Positions 21,690 through 32,349 of a stretch of 64,000 bases of DNA are shown here, piece after piece (position 1 is the first letter of the stretch; the number at the start of each line of letters is the position of its first letter). The notes beneath the pieces are model-generated. The model saw nothing but the letters and a program-made list of their open reading frames with translations, did no database searches and was not told the DNA's origin. The translations under genes and the position numbers were made by a program. The stretch comes from Notamacropus eugenii (Eukaryota; Chordata; Mammalia; Diprotodontia; Macropodidae), in contig NC_092872.1 of assembly GCF_028372415.1 (NCBI RefSeq), forward strand, positions 258,441,008 through 258,505,007, read 5' to 3'.

Positions 21690-22000
21690 CTCTGCTCTCC
21701 CCACCCCCGCCCGCCCCCAACCCCCTCTATCCCACCACCCCCAATACTGGCCTTCGGGAAGGATCTCCCTCAAGTCTGGAATGTGCTCCACCAGCCATCT
21801 CCACCAATTGAAAACCGCGTCTTCCTTCAAGGCCCAGCTCAGAGGCCACTTCTCTCCTGAAGCCTTCCCTGACTTCTCTTGAAGCTAAAAGCATTCTTTT
21901 CCCACTCCGATTTCTGTCTGGAGGCTTCTTTTGTCCTCCCTGCCCTCCACTTTACATCCTATGCATTCCTGCATAGGTACTATATCCTCCCTTAGCTCCT
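21690..22000 (+). repeat. L2/CR1-type LINE 3' relic
   Basis: CTTCAAGGCCCAGCTCAGAG, CCTGAAGCCTTCCCTGACTT and later text follow the sense 3' region of these LINEs. Confidence 0.6.
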
Positions 22001-22004
22001 GGAG

Positions 22005-22192
22005 CCCTTGTAACAAGGCTGGATTTGGAATCAAAAGACCTGACTTCTAATGCTGACTTCTTACTGTGTGGCTTGGGGGAAGTCATTTCACTTTCTTGAG
22101 CCTCAGCTTCCTTGTGTGTAAAATGGGGGAAGAGGGGTTAGGTGGCCTCTAAGGCTCCCTCCATCAATAAATCTATGATTCTATGATCTTTG
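22005..22192 (+). repeat. CORE-SINE, sense
   Basis: It includes AAAGACCTGACTTCTAATGC, GCCTCAGCTTCCTTGTGTGT and an end TCTATGATTCTATGATC. Confidence 0.75.
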
Positions 22193-22499
22193 CCTTCCAG
22201 CTCCCAACAGGACAACTTGCAAACCCCAGGCTTATTGACTTGAACTGGGCCTTTAGGGGAGACAGCAAGACACCCAACTCCCCAAACAACAGTGATGGAC
22301 TAATAACAAGAATGAAACACACATTTTTGGATATGGCAAACACAGGAATTTCTTTTGCCTGACTACGCTCCTTTGTTATAGAAATTTGTTTTCTTTGTTT
22401 TCTTTCCCTCCCCCCACCCCCTGCAAGGAGAGAGGTGGGAGGAAAGAAAAAAATAAATCCTTGATAATTGAAAAAAATTAATTAAAGTGAGAAAACACA

Positions 22500-22635
22500 A
22501 TATAATTGAGTCTTGGAATCTTATTAGCAATTTGACTCTAGGTGAGTCAACCTCTCTAGCCTCAGTTTTCTCATCTGAAAAATGAGGAGACTGGTCATCA
22601 AATTTCTTAGCTCTAAATCTATGAGTCTATAACCT
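22500..22635 (+). repeat. CORE-SINE fragment
   Basis: It includes CCTCAGTTTTCTCATCTGAA and CTCTAAATCTATGAGTCTAT. Confidence 0.75.
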
Positions 22636-22714
22636 AGAATCACCTAGAATGAAGGGATTAAATCAAGGAACAAAGCAGGGGGTGTTTATGTATGAGACAG
22701 AACATGAATGTGGG

Positions 22715-22985
22715 TCAGGGGTGTGCTGGAGTTGGCTCACGCTAGCTTGTAAGAGCCCAGCTTTTCAAACTTTCAGTGTGAGCGTTTATGCCTTAGAAAC
22801 CAGCAATCTACATATAGCTCAGGCTTTGATTGTTTTCTTGATTGTCTGGACTTAAGAAAGTGATTGAGAAAATATTAATAATGAAGCTTAAACTTAGAAG
22901 TATGTCATGCCTACATTTATTTTTCAGGGAGCTGGTTGTTAAACACTTAATTAGCATTCCAAACTCTGCTTTGGACTAATAAGGA
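22715..22985 (+). repeat. Unidentified dispersed repeat, copy 2 of 3
   Basis: This is the longest copy. It reads GAGCGTTTATGCCTTAGAAA, then GATTGTCTGGACTTAAGAAA, then GGAGCTGGTTGTTAAACACT. It matches 63185-63410 through the first half and 7925-8130 through the second. Confidence 0.65.
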
Positions 22986-23074
22986 TTATGGGGAAGTGGG
23001 TCAGGAGAAAACACAAAAGGATGGGCGATGAACAAACTGAAAATACGCTTTCATTAATATAAGATGGGGGCAGT

Positions 23075-23160
23075 CAGCATTCTAAATCAATCAACTAATA
23101 GATAACTATTAATAATTAGTAATTAATTAGTAATATTAATTATATAAAATAATAATAATT
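23075..23160. repeat. AT-rich low-complexity stretch
   Basis: A run built from TTAATAATTAGTAATTAATT-like text. Confidence 0.8.
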
Positions 23161-23164
23161 TCCT

Positions 23165-23425
23165 ATCACATTTCAGGCACTGTGCTGGGGCGCATCCATA
23201 TAGAGCCTACTGTGTGTCAAGCTCTGTGCGAAGTGCTTTACAATGATTATCTCATTGGATCCTCACAACAATCCTGAGAAGGAGGTGTTGCTATTAGCCC
23301 CATTTTACAGATGAGGAAACTGAGACTAAGTGATTTGCCCAAGATACAGCTAGCAAGTCTCTGACGTGGATTTGCCCTCAGGACTTCCTGACTTCAGGGG
23401 TCAACCATCTGTGCCACCTGGCTGT
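23165..23425 (-). repeat. Full-length antisense CORE-SINE
   Basis: Order: GCACTGTGCTGGGGCGCA, GATTATCTCATTGGATCCTC, CATTTTACAGATGAGGAAAC and the head complement CTGTGCCACCTGGCTG. Confidence 0.85.
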
Positions 23426-23429
23426 GTAC

Positions 23430-23860
23430 CAAAGAAAAAGTGAAAAAGTCCCTGTCTTTAGGGACTCCTTTGGGAGTTTGCAGTCTAACCAGGGAGACAA
23501 TATAGAAGCATGTAAGCAGATATAAATAGACATAAGATCATTGGGAAGGCACTAGCAGCTGCGAAGAGACAGAAAGACCTGTGTAGAAGGTGGCCCCAGA
23601 GTGAGACTGAAGGGAACTAGGGATTCTGAGTGACAGAGGTAAGGAAAGGGAGCATTTGAGGATGAGGGACAGCCAGAGGGAAGGCACAGTGGTAGATATT
23701 AAGAGAAGTAAGGCCAATTTGACTGGATTCTAATGTGTGAGAAAGGGAATGATGGATAAGAAGACTGGAAAGGGACAGCTTCCGAAGGGCTTTAAATGTC
23801 AGATGGCATTTACTTCTAGAGGTAATAGGAAACCACTAGGTAAGGGAATGACATGATCCT
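23430..23860 (-). repeat. L2/L3-type LINE relic, antisense
   Basis: It includes GGGAAGGCACTAGCAGCTGC, GGACAGCCAGAGGGAAGGCA, AAGGGCTTTAAATGTCAGAT and GGAATGACATGATCCTG, the antisense order of the LINE 3' region. No frame survives. Confidence 0.65.
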
Positions 23861-23929
23861 GTGTCTTTTCAGCCTCAGTTTCTCCAGATGCAAAGTGAGG
23901 GTGCTTTAAGGAGAAAAGGAAATCCTAGC

Positions 23930-24090
23930 CTAGTAAAAAGAGCATTGGCCTTGGAGGACTTGGGTTTGAGTGTCAGTGGCTAAGTCACTTCCCCATTAAG
24001 GGTGTCAGTTTCCTTCTCTGGGTAATGAGAGGGTTGCCCTAAATGACCTCTAAGGTATGTTCCAGCTTTAAATCCTATGATCTTCACTGA
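23930..24090 (+). repeat. CORE-SINE, sense
   Basis: It includes GGAGGACTTGGGTTTGAGTG, TGTCAGTTTCCTTCTCTGGG and a TCCTATGATC end. Confidence 0.7.
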
Positions 24091-24594
24091 GCCTCCTCCA
24101 CTATTTACCCCTCTTCTGGGGAGAGCAGGGAGAGGGAAGTGAAGGAACTACAGTTGCCATGAGGAACACCCTATGTTTGAATCACTGAGGTCTCAGAGGG
24201 AACCCCTTTCAAGATGGTGTGGCACTAGCAGGCAGAGCTAGAAACCTCCACCCTGCTTTTCTGGCACACAAAAATCCCCTTCTTGGGGCTACAATGACCA
24301 CTCCTGTTGGCTGGTATCAAATGTCCAGTGTGCTTTCCCAATGAGCGAAACCTTGTTAAAGAAAAGACCACTCCCCTCTTCTTCATCTATCAAAATTCCT
24401 TTTCCCCAGGAGAGCTAAGGAGAGAGGTTTAACCCTGAGCCAGAGAGAGCAGAGTCTTAGGGCGAGAGAGTAAAACTGGTCCATTTCTGAAGTGACCTGA
24501 AATCATCAGAGTGGGATGGGGAGAAGGAGGAAGGGAGGAAGGGAATGGCTGGTAGAAAGACAAACTAAGTATTTCCCTAATCTTCCGCTAATCA

Positions 24595-24960
24595 GATGTC
24601 ACAACTGGAAGAGACCTTAGGACACAGGACACAATGTTAACATTAGATGTAGCATGCTAGGCTGAAAGAGACCTTAAGACATAGAACCTGGAGCTTTGGA
24701 CCTTAGAAATCACACAACTTTCTAGTGAATAAATGGTGAAACAGAAGTAACTTGTCCAAGGTCACTGCACCAGTCAAATGGTAAGCTAGGATTTGAACAC
24801 AGGTCCTCTGGATGAGTGAGTAAAACATGAATGACTGAATTAGTATGTATTAGGCATCTAATATGTGCCCAGCACTGTGCTAAGCAATGGGAGATACAAC
24901 TACAAGAGACTATCCTGGCTCCCTTACATTTTAATAGGGAAAAACAACAAATAAAGACAC
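24595..24960 (-). repeat. CORE-SINE and L2/L3 3' end
   Basis: An antisense SINE lies at about 24595-24825 (AACTTGTCCAAGGTCACTGC). An antisense LINE 3' terminus lies at 24830-24960 (GTATTAGGCATCTAATATGT, CAGCACTGTGCTAAGCAATG). Confidence 0.65.
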
Positions 24961-24989
24961 GATGAACTCACTTTCTAGGTGGGGGAAAA

Positions 24990-24990
24990 G

Positions 24991-25052
<62 letters not shown>
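24990..25052 (+). repeat. (CA)n microsatellite
   Basis: About 30 uninterrupted AC units. Confidence 0.97.
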
Positions 25053-25054
<2 letters not shown>

Positions 25055-25059
25055 GAAGG

Positions 25060-25560
25060 CTGGATAACAGAGTTCACAATAGAATCATGGGATTTGAAAC
25101 TGAAAAAAGACTCAGAAAGATCATCCAGTCTAACCCCCTTCATTTTCAGAAAAGGAAACTGAGGAAAACAGACTCAGAAAGGGAAAGTCTCTCAACCCAG
25201 CTCAGACAGACAGCAATGAGGATAAAGCCAGAATTTGAACTCTGGTCTTCATAGCACAAGACAACAGCACGGTGTAGTGTGTGGTAAGTGCTCCAGGGAA
25301 TGGATGAGTCCACGCTGAGATGACATTTTAAGATTTACAAAGGAAGGAAAGAAGCATTTTTAAGTGCCTTCTACATGCCAGGCACTGTGCCAAGTGCTTT
25401 GTAAGTATTAACTTACTTGATCCTCACAGCCCTGGGAAGTGGGTGCTACTATTGTCCCCATTTCAAAATTAAGAAAACTGAGACAGGCAGCAGTTAAATG
25501 ACTTGCTCTGGGTGGCACAGCAGCGAAGCATCTGAGTCTGTCTTTGAATTTGAGTCTTCT
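25060..25560 (-). repeat. Two antisense CORE-SINEs
   Basis: The first (25060-25250) reads ATCATCCAGTCTAACCCCCT and AAGGAAACTGAGGAAA. The second (25320-25560) has GCCAGGCACTGTGCCAAGTG and a degraded core. Confidence 0.75.
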
Positions 25561-25629
25561 CAAGTTAAGACTCATCTATCTCATTTAATCCCCACAATAC
25601 TAGTGTGAAGTCAGTTTAAGTATATTAAT

Positions 25630-25855
25630 AATTACTGTTGTTCATTTGTTTCAGTCAGGTCTGACTCTTACATGACTATATTTGGAGTTTTCTTGGCAAA
25701 GATATTGGAGCAGTTTATAATCACCTTCTCTAGCTTATTATACAAAGGAAGAAACTGAGGCAAACAAGGTTAAATGACTTGCCCAGACTTGACTCAGGAA
25801 GATGACTTTAGGCCTGGCACTCTATCCACTGCTTCATCTAGCTTCCCCTACATTA
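25630..25855 (-). repeat. tRNA-headed SINE with RTE-type tail (antisense)
   Basis: The tail complement (GTTGTTCATTTGTTTCAGTC, then TTGGAGTTTTCTTGGCAAAG) precedes GGAAGAAACTGAGGCAAACA and the head complement CTATCCACTGCTTCATCTAG. Confidence 0.75.
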
Positions 25856-25869
25856 ATCATTATTATCTC

Positions 25870-26290
25870 CTAAATGACTTGCCCAAGGACACTGGATCGA
25901 TGAGTGGCAGACTCTGAACTAGGAAACCAGGTCCTCTGTCTTTCAATCAAGTGCTCTTTCCCCTCCCTACAACAGGCTGGCTCTAAAGGTCAGAGGATGA
26001 CCCACAGATTCACACCACTCTCCAAAGAGAAAGAGACCAGAGCTCCAGAACTCTGTAACTAGGATGGGGCAGCTAGAACTTTGTGCTGAATCCCATTTAC
26101 CGATGAGGAAATTGAGTCTTCCAAGGTCACACACCTAGTAAATGTCAGGGACAAGATTTAAATTGAGGTCATCCTCATTCCAAGTTCAGTGATTTTCTTC
26201 TTTGCCACCTACTGACCTCAGCCTCTCTGGGCCTCAGTTTCTTTCCTCTGTAACATGAAGGGGTTGGACCACATTACCTATAAGTTTTCT
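25870..26290. repeat. CORE-SINE fragments
   Basis: Antisense fragments lie at 25870-25980 and 26085-26215 (AATTGAGTCTTCCAAGGTCA). A sense tail is at 26215-26290 (GCCTCAGTTTCTTTCCTCTG). Confidence 0.65.
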
Positions 26291-27105
26291 TCTATTTTCA
26301 GAGATATTGGCCTCTACTCTTTCCTCCCCCACCACTGCTACTGGGGTAGCCTTATGCCAGAGTCCCTGGGGTCTCTGTCTCCTACCAGCCATGAGGGTAT
26401 CCCACCCCATATCCTCTCAACTAAAAGTACATTTTCTACCATTTGCCCCAGGTACAAAAATGCCCAGGGCTGGAGCTGCTAAGTTCTTCCACCAAGAATG
26501 GGAGACATGACTCTGTGCCTGGCTCGGGCAACTCTCTTCTTTTTTCTTTCCTGCGACTGACTTCAGATAGGTGGAGAAAGAGGGGAAAAGAATGCCTCTT
26601 TTCTCCAAAGCTCTTATGCCAACTCTCCCTCTTACAGAGAATATCACACTCAACATTCTCTCTACCAGTCCACTGTCATCCAAAACATCCCAGGGTTGTT
26701 TCCTATAAAATTCCAGGTTACTTGAATGGAATAGAATGTTTTTGTAGTATAAGAGACTATAAATCTGAGAAATCCGAGAAACCTGGGAAGACATAGCAGG
26801 TGCATAATCTTTGCAATGGCTACAATAACATAAATGAACCCAGCACAGAGAGGCAGCCAAGCTCAGATTAATTGTCATAACCTAATCTTGGTCATGCTAT
26901 CAAACACACCTTTCTCAGTAGAATGGTGAGAGATTCTCAGTTATAGCATAAGCTATGTTACAATCAGAATAAGGTAGATTGGGGCATAATGTTACAAAGA
27001 CAATAAATTTATTAGTAGAGTACAAATTTATCAATAAATAGGATAATAGGATCTCATCTCCCTCAGAAAAGCAAAGACCCCAAGATGGAGAGCGCTACCC
27101 TTTTC
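26291..27105. other. Unassigned stretch
   Basis: No repeat or gene signature is recognised. A minus-strand open frame of about 150 codons at 26417-26878 has no familiar motif and no splice or promoter support. Confidence 0.5.
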
Positions 27106-27109
27106 ATAG

Positions 27110-27300
27110 GAGGAGGAGGAGGAAGATGAGGAAGGAAAAGAAGAAGGAGGAGGAGGAGGAGAGAGGGGAAGAAGAAGGAGAAGAAGAAGAAGAAGAAGAA
27201 GAAGAAGAAGAAGAAGAAGAAGAAGAAAAGAGAAAGAAAAAGGAAGAAAGGAAGAAGAAAGTAAGGAAGAAATGAAAAAGAAAGGAAGGAAGGAAGGAAG
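27110..27300 (+). repeat. (GAA)n/(GGA)n microsatellite
   Basis: Mixed GGA and GAA units, with about 15 uninterrupted AAG triplets near 27180-27226, then AAGG units. Confidence 0.95.
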
Positions 27301-27304
27301 GGAA

Positions 27305-27552
27305 CAAGTTGTTGTTGCTTAATGAATTAATCATGTCTGCTCTTTGTAACCCCATTTGGGGTTTTCTTGGCAAAGATAGTGGTTTGCCATTTCCTTCTCC
27401 AGTTCATTTTGGAGATGAAGAAACTGAGGCAAAGAGGGTGAAGTGACTTGCCCAGCATTACATGGCTAGTAAATGTCTGAGACCAGATTTGAACTCAGGT
27501 CTTCCAGATGGCAGGAGCAGTATTCTCTCTATTGAACTATCTAGCTGCCCTG
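27305..27552 (-). repeat. Full-length tRNA-headed SINE with RTE-type tail (antisense)
   Basis: It runs from the tail complement (CCCATTTGGGGTTTTCTTGG) via GAAACTGAGGCAAAGAGGGT, ATGGCTAGTAAATGTCTGAG and TTGAACTCAGGTCTTCC to the head complement TATCTAGCTGCCC. The GAA microsatellite abuts its left edge. Confidence 0.85.
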
Positions 27553-28250
27553 GGGAACCAGTTATAATTGGTTGAAAGAGCTTGTCATCATAAATGGCAA
27601 AATCACTATTACTGGTTACAGAGCTGAGGCATGGAGGAAAATATGATGGGCTGGAAATTGGAGATAAGGGGCAAGCAACAACCCACCTCTTTTCCTCCTG
27701 TGACTTAGGAATATTCATTGTTTGAGAACACCTGCTAACTTAGAGATAGTGGAGCAGACTTTTTTGGATATCGAAGCAGACATCCTTGAAGTAGCTTGGT
27801 AGTGTAAAGACACTAGACAGACTCCCTAGTGTCCATCTGCGTCTCTCAAGGATAACAGATTTCCTTGAAGCAAAAAATAGAACAGTGATTAACAAGAGAA
27901 ATGGATTTCTAAACTTAACTCATCACAGGCCAGCTGAACTTCTGAACTAAATTCAGAGACAAAGAACTGTGACTTAGGCAGATACAGGACAAAAATCAAT
28001 GAATCGTAGATAGAATCAATTAAGAGATGATACAGAATCAATCTGATTATTTTAGATGCTAGACATAGTCACTTTGTCTTTTAATTTTGCTTAACTGTTA
28101 GAAAGGAAAATTCAGTGAATCTTCTGAAGAATTGGTGATTTGTCAGAAAGATTTATCTCTTCTATCCAGGAGATGAGGCACAGTAAAAGGTGTTTTTGTT
28201 TATTTGTTTTTGGGGGAGGGAACTATAATATCACCTACATTCTTAAAGAG
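27553..28250. other. Unassigned stretch
   Basis: Nothing recognised; AT-rich with no coding potential. Confidence 0.5.
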
Positions 28251-28850
28251 CAGTGCACATTCTTTCTCCTCCATCAGCTCAGCTCCCTCCTGCTCGTAAT
28301 CATCTCTTCAGCCTCTTATAACATTGTCTATATGACTTACCAGCCATAGGTTTAGGCTGCCAAATGACTTTCCATATAATTCAACACATATACATCTCTC
28401 TTTGTGTCTTTTCCCTAGCTGTCCATCCCCAGGGCCTGGAATACTCTCTTTCCCTAGCTTCCTGTGTGATTCTCATCCACATTCTCCCAAAACCTTCCCA
28501 TAGAGGATCCTCCCATGTACTAGAGGCCTCCCTCCATTTCTCCTAACCAGCAGAGCCCTCATGGTATCCCCCTGCCATCCCCAATCTTGCTGTGTGACCA
28601 GCCTATCATCCCTCCCTTGATGACACCCCATGTACCTCTGCTTCTTCAGAGTCCCTCGATGATGGCACGTTGCAGTCTCCTTCTCCCAACCAGGCACATT
28701 CCTTTCGTTCTCTAAGTGATGCTCATCTTTCTACCAAAATCACTTCATGGACACCTACGTACGTACGTAGTGTCTCCCCTAACAGAATGTAAACCCCCTG
28801 AGGACAGAGACTATTTTAATTTTGTCTTTGTACCACCAGACCCTGGCATC
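28250..28850 (+). repeat. L2-type LINE relics
   Basis: A diffuse L2-like stretch at 28250-28550 (CCCAGGGCCTGGAATACTCT) is followed at 28770-28850 by a clear L2 3' end (AGAATGTAAACCCCCTGAGG, ACAGAGACTATTTTAATTTT). Confidence 0.55.
28755..28770. other. 16-bp perfect palindrome with three ACGT units
   Basis: CTACGTACGTACGTAG is its own reverse complement and carries three CpGs in an otherwise CpG-poor region. Confidence 0.9.
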
Positions 28851-28854
28851 AGCA

Positions 28855-29045
28855 GGGGTTCTTAGCCCGGGGGCCATGAGCTTTTTTCTTTAAATGTGTT
28901 GACAACTATTTCCCTACAAGTGGTTTCATCTGTAATCTTATGTTTTCTTTTATGCATTCAAAAACTTTAATCAAGAAAGGGTCCAGAGGTTTTCCCAGAA
29001 TGCCCAAGAGGGGCATGACATTTTTTTAAAAGTCAAAAAATCCTG
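28855..29045 (+). repeat. Unnamed old repeat (same family as 12385-13060)
   Basis: The text GGGGTTCTTAGCCCGGGGGC, TAATCTTATGTTTTCTTTTA and a final AATCCTGGTCC parallel the split copy at 12385-13060 (AATCCTACGTTTTTTATTTT, GAACTCCTGG). Confidence 0.5.
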
Positions 29046-29154
29046 GTCCTAGAGAAATCATGGTTGGGCAAGAGTTGGTACAGAAGATCTGAGGTTTGAG
29101 TTGGTGGTTTGTTGGGGGTTTTTTCCACTGTAAGTCCTAGATGAGTCAGCTGTG

Positions 29155-29700
29155 TGTGACATGGAAGCTAAAAAAGCTAATTCAATCATAGGCCGAATTA
29201 AGAGGGTAGAATGTCCAGGACTAGAGAGGTGATAATCCCCCTGGAAAAAAGGAGACAGATGGAAGGGGGCATGAGCAGTGTCCTGAAGTATTTGGAGGAC
29301 TGTCCCATGGGATCAGGATTAGAGCTGTCCTGCTTGGCTTCAAAGGGATGAACCAGGAATACTTACTTGGTAGCAGTGAGGGAGAGGAAGATTTTGGCTC
29401 CATATGAGGAAAAACATTCTAATGGAATTGTAGAGAAATGAAATGAGCTGCCTTGAGAGGTAATGAGCTCTCCTGCAATGGAAAGGAGGCAGTTTGATGC
29501 AGTGGAGAAAATACAGGCTCTGGAGGTGGAGAATCTGGGTTCGAATCTTATCTCTGACTCTGCTCACCTGGATGACCCTCCTGGGCTCCCGGTTCGGACT
29601 AAATGTCCTCTCGCACCTCCCTTTAGGCCTTTAAGCAAGGGCTGGATGATCCCTTTGCGGGAACCTTGCCAAAAGGATTCAGGCTTCCCTGAGTCATCCT
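29155..29700 (+). repeat. CR1/L3 LINE 3' relic with an inserted SINE
   Basis: GCTAAAAAAGCTAATTCAAT, AGAATGTCCAGGACTAGAGA, CTGAAGTATTTGGAGGACTG, ATGAGGAAAAACATTCTAAT and AAGCAAGGGCTGGATGATCC follow the conserved order of the mammalian CR1/L3 3' region in sense. A CORE-SINE head lies inside at about 29488-29590 (AATCTGGGTTCGAATCTTAT). Confidence 0.75.
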
Positions 29701-29704
29701 TGAG

Positions 29705-30064
29705 AAGGAACATATTGCCTAGGAATGACTGGACCCAGGGAAATCCCAAACATTCTCCAGCTGGACCACAAGTACTCCTAAGGCAGGGACTAACTATGTC
29801 AAGAACCTTTGCATACCCCAAGGCCAGCTGCATTCCCTTTCTATGTAGTAAGGGCTCAGGAAATATCTTTTGAGCGATTGGTTGGTCACAGACAGATCCA
29901 AAGCCCTGGCTCGTGCAAAGCATGTACAGTAGAACAAAGACTGCCCAAGCAGGAAGAGATCTCAGGACAGAGAACAGCTGAATTGGAACACATCTTAAAT
30001 ATAAGAATATATAGAATATAGGAAATATAGGACTATATAAAATATACAGAAAAACACAGTGCCA
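29705..30064. other. Unassigned stretch
   Basis: Nothing recognised; short A-rich stretches near 30000-30060. Confidence 0.45.
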
Positions 30065-30690
30065 AAGATGGAACAGAACTTAGACATTGTGCTTAATCTC
30101 CTCATTTGGCAGAAGGGGAAGATGGAGTCTAGCTTGGTAGCACGGTGCATAGAACACTGAACTTGGAATCCAAAGACCTGAATTCAGATCCTGCTTCAGA
30201 CACTTGCTGCATGACCCTGGGCAAGGCACTTTGCCTTTCTCAGGCTCAGTTTCCTCATCTGTAAAATGGGAACTTCTCAGAGTTGTTTCAAGGATCAAAT
30301 GAGATAAAGATGCCCAACTTTCTGGAAACCTTGAAGCTCTATATAAATGTCAGCTATTATAACTCAGAGAAATTAAGTGATTGGTCTCAGGTCTCACAGC
30401 AATTTCAGGGTAAACTGGGATTCAAACCCAGATCTCCCTGCTCCCAAGCTATTTTTACTTATTCTCCACAGCACCACCTGGAGGTGATAAAATGGTTTGG
30501 TGGAAATAGCCCCTTGACCTGACTCAGAAGACTTAGGTTCTAGCTCTCATTTCTCTCCTTCCTGCCTGTCTGGCCTTGGGCCTTCACTTACTCTCTCTGG
30601 GCCTTGGTCTTCTCATCCATAAAATAAAGGGCTTGGACTAGAACTTTTCTGTCTCTAAATTCTGCCATTTGGTGAGAACCTTCAGCTCAC
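30065..30690. repeat. CORE-SINE cluster
   Basis: Antisense fragment about 30065-30140; full-length sense copy 30140-30365 (head GTAGCACGGTGCATAGAACA, core TCAGTTTCCTCATCTGTAAA, 3' end TATATAAATGTCAGCTATTA); antisense remnant 30365-30475; sense remnant 30480-30690. Confidence 0.8.
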
Positions 30691-31540
30691 CCCTCATTCA
30701 AACTTTCTTACTTCTGTTCCAAGCTTTAGCCCATTCTTGACTCCTCATTCTCCCGCCTCCCACATATCCAATCAGTCTGTTACCAAATTGCATCCTTTCT
30801 ACCCCTCCCCAACAGCCCTCCCAATACCCCCTTCTTTCCCCCACGGCCTCACCCAACTCTCACCTTGACTACCACCACTGCCTAATTTTCTCCACTCAAG
30901 TCGCCAATCCATCCTCCACAGCTGCCAGGTAATGCTCCTGAACCACATCATTCCCTTACCCCATAAACAACAGGGGGTCCTTATTTCCTATAGGATCAAA
31001 CACAAACTCCTCTCTCCTTCATAATGCTATCTGCAACCTGGTCTCCTCCTTCCTTTCCAACCTTTTTATACTTTATTCCACTCTGCTGGACCTTCCCAAG
31101 ACACCAAAATGACCTTCCCACAACACATTCCAGACACAATTCCTTCCCCTCCTGCCTCCTACTCTTTGTAGAAGTTCCCTCCCTCTTCTCGTCCACTCTT
31201 AGAATTTCTAGCTTCCTTCAAGAGCTCATGTCACCTTCTAAGTGAAGCCTTTGGAAATCCTCCCTCAAATTATCTTTTGTCTACTTAGGGCACCCCCAAA
31301 ATCTTAATAAGCTTTAATAATTTAAAATAATAGTAACTTTAATACTGCACTAATAATAACTTTAAAACTGCACTAAGACCTGTATTTTGTATGTACCCCT
31401 GTATGCACATCTTTGTTACCCCTTGACTGTAAACTGCTTGTGGGTTAGGACAGTTTCACTCTTGTCCCTCCCAAAAAGTACCTGGCACACACTGGGCACT
31501 TAAATGCTTGCTAATTGATTTTTTTAAAAATGCTTCAAAA
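30690..31540 (+). repeat. L2 LINE, ~850 bp of the 3' half
   Basis: The sequence follows the L2 3' region over its full length: CTCACCTTGACTACCACCAC, CCTATAGGATCAAACACAAA, CTATCTGCAACCTGGTCTCC, TAGAAGTTCCCTCCCTC, CTTCAAGAGCTCATGTCACC, then TACCTGGCACACACTGGGCA. The frame is broken throughout. It is the best-preserved L2 in the window. Confidence 0.8.
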
Positions 31541-31544
31541 TCTC

Positions 31545-32104
31545 ATTTTCAGCTCCCATTGTTTTCCCATCTTTCCATTTTCTGGATGAAAATGAAGGGA
31601 TGCCTGAGGAGTGTCATCCTGTGAGGGAGAGTGAATGAGGGGGAGGTCTGGGCAGGGCTAGATTAACCCCCAGGGAGGAAGTGAGATTCTGCTCTGAAGA
31701 GATAGAAGGAACAAAGACCAGACCAGAGAAGGCAGTGATTAACAAAGCTGAATAGACCCATCAACAAAGGACTGGAGAAAGTGATACAAACTTGGCTGGA
31801 GCTTGATTCTCCCTTTTTGAAGGGGATGAAAATTCAACCTGGGGCATAATTGTGGGTTGTCAACATACACAAATTACCCTGTGGTCCCCTAGTCTTCCAC
31901 CAGCTTGGAACCGCCCAACACCCGCATGAAAAAGATCCAGGGTTGGGGGTTCCAGTGGAGCACAGTAATAGGAGTCAGTACCAAGGGGTGGCAGCCAAAG
32001 GGGGCTAGTGGAGACTGAGCTACGGGGAAAGGCCAAAAGTCCAGAACTAGGGAGAGGAGAATCCTCTGCTCTCTGCCCCCAAGCACACTGCATGAGAGGC
32101 ATGG
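31545..32104. other. Unassigned stretch
   Basis: No repeat or exon recognised. Confidence 0.45.
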
Positions 32105-32345
32105 GGTTCCATTCTGGGTGCCACATTGTAGAGAGGGCATTGACAAGGGGGAAAAAAATCCCAAGAGTCAAGTGCTGAAAGGGACCTCAGAGGCTGTCTG
32201 GTTCAATCCCCTCATTGGCAGAGGAGGATCCTGAAAGTCCCAAAGAGTGAGATCACATAGGGAGTAAACACCAGGGGTAGGACTGGAACCAAGGTCCTCT
32301 GTCTCCAGAGTCAATATTTTTTCTACTGTATTACATTGCTTCCCC
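32105..32345. repeat. CR1/L3 scrap and antisense CORE-SINE
   Basis: CATTCTGGGTGCCACATTGT at about 32113 is a short CR1/L3 piece. It is followed by an antisense SINE (AGTGCTGAAAGGGACCTCAG). Confidence 0.55.
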
Positions 32346-32349
32346 TGGG

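Noticed and set aside
26417-26878. 153-codon minus-strand open frame
   Set aside because: No recognisable family, no splice signals, ordinary composition; expected by chance over this length.
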